A stretch of DNA of 64,000 nt from Erythrobacter sp. YJ-T3-07. GTDB taxonomy: Bacteria > Pseudomonadota > Alphaproteobacteria > Sphingomonadales > Sphingomonadaceae. The notes under the pieces were generated by a model. The model was given only the letters and a program-made list of their open reading frames with translations, did no database searches and had not been told where the DNA came from. Positions 63,951 through 64,000 of this stretch are shown piece after piece. Both the position numbers and the translations under genes were made by a program. The DNA lies in assembly GCF_015999305.1 (NCBI RefSeq), contig NZ_JAEAGP010000001.1, positions 992,001-1,056,000 of the forward strand, read 5' to 3'. Numbering within the stretch: position 1 is the first letter of the stretch; every line of letters begins with the position of its first letter.

Positions 63951-63962
63951 GGCACTAGTGCC
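63951..63962. promoter_or_regulatory. Perfect 12-bp palindrome at the right end
   Basis: GGCACTAGTGCC is a perfect 12-bp palindrome located about 30 bp before the probable start of the GNAT-nitrilase gene. To its right, AAAGGAG (63969-63975) sits upstream of GTG and ATG codons near the window end, so a divergent plus-strand gene may start just outside. It could be an operator for one or both directions. Confidence 0.4.
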
Positions 63963-64000
63963 TGAACAAAGGAGAGCGTCCAAGGTGCCACATGATCCCG

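Noticed and set aside
63965-64000. A plus-strand gene starting at the right edge (GTG or ATG after AAAGGAG)
   Set aside because: Only a handful of codons are visible, so a gene cannot be supported; the Shine-Dalgarno is noted with the nearby palindrome.

Overview
The window is a GC-rich chromosomal segment from an alphaproteobacterium, most likely a sphingomonad of the Erythrobacteraceae type. The supporting evidence is a CckA hybrid kinase, Coq4, LexA boxes of the alphaproteobacterial direct-repeat form (GTTC-N7-GTTC) in front of recA and uvrA, the run smpB / DUF2062 / cckA / recA / alaS, and a TCA-cycle operon ordered mdh-sucD-sucA-sucB-lpdA. The taxonomic call is inferred from gene content, not from a marker search. 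No rRNA, tRNA, CRISPR array, insertion sequence or prophage was recognised.

Layout. 1-9.4 kb (minus strand): the end of a TRIC-type channel gene, a VOC protein, a shortened SEDS-like membrane protein, then lpdA, sucB, sucA, sucD and mdh, with paired inverted palindromes between cistrons. 9.6-14.3 kb (minus): a GGDEF-EAL protein, Coq4, a small protein and a SleB-type cell-wall hydrolase. 14.4-19.3 kb (plus): a cobalamin riboswitch followed by tightly overlapping btuB-btuF-btuC-btuD. 19.3-27.5 kb: exported and envelope proteins (serine hydrolase, M3 peptidase, GH24 lysozyme, lipoprotein), a sulfotransferase-like protein, ThpR and an NAD(P)-binding protein. 27.6-30.6 kb: uvrA with a LexA box. 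30.7-32.3 kb: an AT-rich two-gene accessory island (soluble protein plus four-helix membrane protein), the best candidate for an undescribed system. 32.4-35.7 kb: small and hypothetical genes, a 2OG-Fe(II) oxygenase-like protein and RlpA. 35.8-41.4 kb (minus): argG, a DksA-type zinc finger, cfa and a translationally coupled SDR / cytochrome b / molybdopterin oxidoreductase set. 41.5-49.6 kb: a glycine-zipper protein, a methyltransferase and hydrolase pair, MOSC-rlmN, an outer-membrane barrel, greB and a lytic transglycosylase. 49.7-52.9 kb: dapA with two coupled small envelope genes, an aspartoacylase-like enzyme and smpB. 53-60 kb: DUF2062, cckA, recA and alaS. 60-64 kb (minus): a tiny hypothetical gene, a CPA2 antiporter and a GNAT-nitrilase fusion.

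How they work together. Most of the window is core housekeeping: TCA cycle, B12 uptake, DNA repair under SOS control, cell-cycle signalling, translation quality control and murein turnover. Two regulatory observations go beyond that. A 20-bp operator-like palindrome occurs twice, each time 16-17 bp in front of a gene for an exported hydrolase (21187-21206 and 43688-43707; 14 of 20 positions identical). Two genes (cfa and the GNAT-nitrilase fusion) have their best Shine-Dalgarno spacing in front of non-canonical start codons.
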